DNA of 14,703 bases, from the NCBI GenBank assembly GCA_963977625.1, contig CAXBPX010000025.1:1-14703 (forward strand). Reading direction: 5' to 3'. Every line of letters begins with the position of its first letter. Within the stretch, counting starts at the first letter, position 1. Source of the stretch: ZLKRG08 sp963977625. Lineage in GTDB: Bacteria > Actinomycetota > Actinomycetes > Nanopelagicales > Nanopelagicaceae. Made by a program: the position numbers and the translations under genes. Below, piece by piece: positions 12,953 through 14,703 of this stretch. The notes under the pieces are model-generated. The model was not told the DNA's origin and did not search any database. It was given only the letters and a program-made list of their open reading frames with translations.

Positions 12953-13909
12953 GTGAAAACAATCATCGCAGAGAATCTTGTTAAAACCTACGATAAAGGG
13001 AAGGTTCGCGCTTTAGATCATCTCGATTTGGATGTTGAAGAAGGCACCGTACTTGGTGTGCTTGGACCTAATGGTGCTGGCAAAACTACCACTGTTCGAA
13101 TATTGGCTACATTGTTAAGACCAGATTCTGGTAACGCAACAGTTGCGGGTATTGATGTAATTAAAGAACCTGACAAAGTTCGCGAATTAATTGGACTTTC
13201 AGGTCAGTATGCAGCCGTAGATGAAATTCTTACTGGCTATGACAATCTACTTATGTTTGGACAGCTTTATCATTTAGGCAAAAAGAACGCTGTAAAACGA
13301 GCGGATGAATTATTAGAAAGATTTGGTTTAACCGATGCAGCTAAGCGTCCAATTAAGACTTATTCCGGTGGTATGCGCAGACGCTTGGATTTGGCGGCAT
13401 CGTTAATTGTTAAACCCAAAGTTCTGTTTCTAGATGAACCTACAACTGGATTAGATCCACGTGGCAGACAAGATATGTGGGGCGTAATCGAAGAATTGGT
13501 TAAAGGTGGCGTCACATTATTACTCACTACTCAATATCTCGAAGAAGCTGATCAACTTGCCGATGAGATTGCAGTAATCGATACCGGAAAAGTTATTGCT
13601 AGAGGCACATCAGATAATTTAAAAAGACAAGTTGGGGGAGAAAGATTAGAAGTGGTGGTGGAAACTCCCTACATTGCAAAAACACTCGAAATTGTTACGC
13701 AAGTTAGTGGCTTAAAACCAACTTTAGATGAAGGTTTGCGCCAAATTTCAGCGCCTGTTTCTACCGGGTCCAAAGCGCTCTTTGATGTGCTTAAAGCATT
13801 AGATGAAGCTGGCATTCATGCGCTAGATGTGGGATTAAAGCGACCTTCATTGGATGATGTGTTTCTATCATTAACAGGTCATGCTGCAGAAACTAAGGAG
13901 GTTAAGTAA
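12953..13909 (+). CDS. ABC transporter ATP-binding protein, DrrA-type
   Basis: A 318-residue nucleotide-binding subunit of a daunorubicin-resistance (DrrA)-like exporter. Walker A is GPNGAGKT at 38-45, the Q-loop Gln is Q85, the signature is YSGGMRRR at 137-144, and Walker B is VLFLDEP at 157-163. Q194 in LTTQYLEEADQLA takes the place of the switch His, which is normal for DrrA. A C-terminal domain (about 230-310) ends with the DVFLSLTG motif typical of the subgroup. I chose the GTG at 12953. It gives the family N-terminus KTIIAENLVKTY, and TATACT ends 6 nt upstream. The longer frame from 12785 overlaps the divergent nitroreductase and adds 56 non-family residues. It is paired with the permease directly downstream. 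Confidence 0.94.
   Translation: MKTIIAENLVKTYDKGKVRALDHLDLDVEEGTVLGVLGPNGAGKTTTVRILATLLRPDSGNATVAGIDVIKEPDKVRELIGLSGQYAAVDEILTGYDNLLMFGQLYHLGKKNAVKRADELLERFGLTDAAKRPIKTYSGGMRRRLDLAASLIVKPKVLFLDEPTTGLDPRGRQDMWGVIEELVKGGVTLLLTTQYLEEADQLADEIAVIDTGKVIARGTSDNLKRQVGGERLEVVVETPYIAKTLEIVTQVSGLKPTLDEGLRQISAPVSTGSKALFDVLKALDEAGIHALDVGLKRPSLDDVFLSLTGHAAETKEVK
13895..13901 (+). promoter_or_regulatory. Strong Shine-Dalgarno site for the ABC permease
   Basis: AAGGAGG lies 8 nt before the ATG at 13910, within the last codons of the ATPase gene. It is the strongest ribosome-binding site in the window. It shows that the genome uses Shine-Dalgarno initiation inside operons even where leading genes look leaderless. 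Confidence 0.85.
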
Positions 13910-14701
13910 ATGAGCGCACTTGGTGATGTCTATGTAATTACCCAAAGACAGTTAAGGCTTTTAACGCGAGTTCCGGAAGTACTTATTTTCTCAACCATTC
14001 AGCCGGTGATGTTTGTGCTGCTATTTCGATATGTATTCGGTGGCTCTATAAATACTGGTCAACCAGGTGGCTATGTGCAATTGCTGATGCCAGGAATTTT
14101 CGTACAAACCGTGGCATTTACTTTGGCCGGCACCGCATCTGGTTTTGCAGAAGATATGAAAAAAGGTTTAATTGATCGATTTAGGTCGCTACCAATTTCT
14201 CAATCAGCTTTAGTAATCGGTCGCACACTTGGCGACTCTTTGTTAAATATTGTGGTGCTAGCGGTTATGGGAATTGCAGGTTTTGTGGTGGGTTGGCGAC
14301 CAAGTGGTGGCGCTGGCAAAGTAGCGCTTGGTTTCTTATTCCTCTTATTTTTTGGATATGCACTCTCATGGGTAGGTGTTTTAGTTGGCCTTTCTGCATC
14401 TGATGCCCGTGTGGTTCAAAATGTTAGTTTTATTGTTACCTTTCCACTGACATTTTTATCAAATGCCTTTGCACCAACTACGGGAATGCCTAGAGCCTTG
14501 CAATATTTTGCAGAATGGAACCCAGTTTCAACGATGGTTGCCGCTTGTCGCGAATTGTTCGGTTTACAAAATCAATTTGGCGCAACTGCTGGCTCTTTCC
14601 CTAGCGAGCATCCACTAATTACATCAATTGGTTATATGTTTTTAATAATGGTGATTTTCGTACCACTGAGTTTGCGAAAATATCGTAATTCCATTGATTA
14701 A
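13910..14701 (+). CDS. ABC-2 type transporter permease, DrrB-like
   Basis: A 263-residue membrane subunit that pairs with the upstream ATPase. Six predicted helices lie at about 24-43, 56-80, 108-128, 138-161, 170-190 and 236-253. A conserved cytoplasmic segment, MKKGLIDRFRSLPIS (83-97), is the ABC-2/DrrB motif that contacts the ATPase. NPVSTMV (204-210) and the short basic C-terminus also fit. The ATG directly follows the ATPase stop codon (TAAATG) and has a strong Shine-Dalgarno site, so the two are translated in step. The gene is complete and ends 2 bp before the window edge. A drug, lipid or glycolipid export role is usual for the family; the substrate cannot be told. Confidence 0.93.
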   Translation: MSALGDVYVITQRQLRLLTRVPEVLIFSTIQPVMFVLLFRYVFGGSINTGQPGGYVQLLMPGIFVQTVAFTLAGTASGFAEDMKKGLIDRFRSLPISQSALVIGRTLGDSLLNIVVLAVMGIAGFVVGWRPSGGAGKVALGFLFLLFFGYALSWVGVLVGLSASDARVVQNVSFIVTFPLTFLSNAFAPTTGMPRALQYFAEWNPVSTMVAACRELFGLQNQFGATAGSFPSEHPLITSIGYMFLIMVIFVPLSLRKYRNSID

Positions 14702-14703
14702 TT

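Noticed and set aside
13143..13550. Missing switch histidine in the ABC ATPase (Q194) as a defect
   Set aside because: LTTQYLEEAD is the normal DrrA-family sequence, so Gln here is a subgroup trait.
1..14703. Mobile elements, CRISPR, phage or defence genes
   Set aside because: I saw no repeats in array form, no transposase or integrase motifs, and every stretch is filled by identifiable chromosomal genes.

Overview
The window looks like a chromosomal segment of a streamlined, low-GC free-living actinobacterium, plausibly of the freshwater acI/Nanopelagicales type. The family identification is inference. It rests on four things: the ctaE-qcrCAB order with a di-heme QcrC and a three-helix Rieske protein; a DEDDh exonuclease/UvrC-like fusion next to trpD, as at Rv2191-Rv2192c-Rv2193 in Mycobacterium tuberculosis; a DUF3046 protein; and DrrAB-type transport genes. 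Base composition is AT-leaning and genes are packed very tightly. The longest non-coding stretch is 149 bp (3946-4094). I saw no rRNA, tRNA, insertion sequence, CRISPR array or phage gene.

Layout. 1-3945 (minus strand): ctaE-qcrC-qcrA-qcrB, the cytochrome bc1 complex plus subunit III of the aa3 oxidase. qcrB runs off the left edge. 3946-4094: divergent control region with a 40-bp concentric palindrome whose core is GTGA-N6-TCAC, the CRP/GlxR-type arrangement. 4095-5573 (plus): a degenerate receiver-domain protein, then trpD. 5552-7258 (minus): the exonuclease/GIY-YIG fusion, overlapping the end of trpD. 7282-8034 (plus): a carboxylesterase-like hydrolase. 8031-9473 (minus): two tandem LysE/RhtB exporters and a DUF3046 protein. 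9498-12200 (plus): a small membrane protein, a YiiM-like MOSC protein, a TIP-like aquaporin and a CynX/NimT-like MFS transporter in one probable operon. 12201-12926 (minus): a nitroreductase. 12953-14701 (plus): a DrrA/DrrB-type ABC exporter.

How it works together. The left third is core aerobic respiration and tryptophan synthesis. The right third (MOSC, aquaporin, NimT-like transporter, nitroreductase, ABC exporter) could be a small neighbourhood for handling nitro or N-hydroxylated compounds; that is a hypothesis only.

Expression architecture is the most regular signal. Seven of the eight genes that head a transcription unit carry a -10-like hexamer that ends 6-7 nt before the start codon, which predicts leaderless mRNAs. 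At two divergent junctions the two opposing -10 hexamers share their TA dinucleotide. Internal operon genes use Shine-Dalgarno sites or stop/start overlaps instead. All three convergent junctions overlap or abut, with no room for a terminator.
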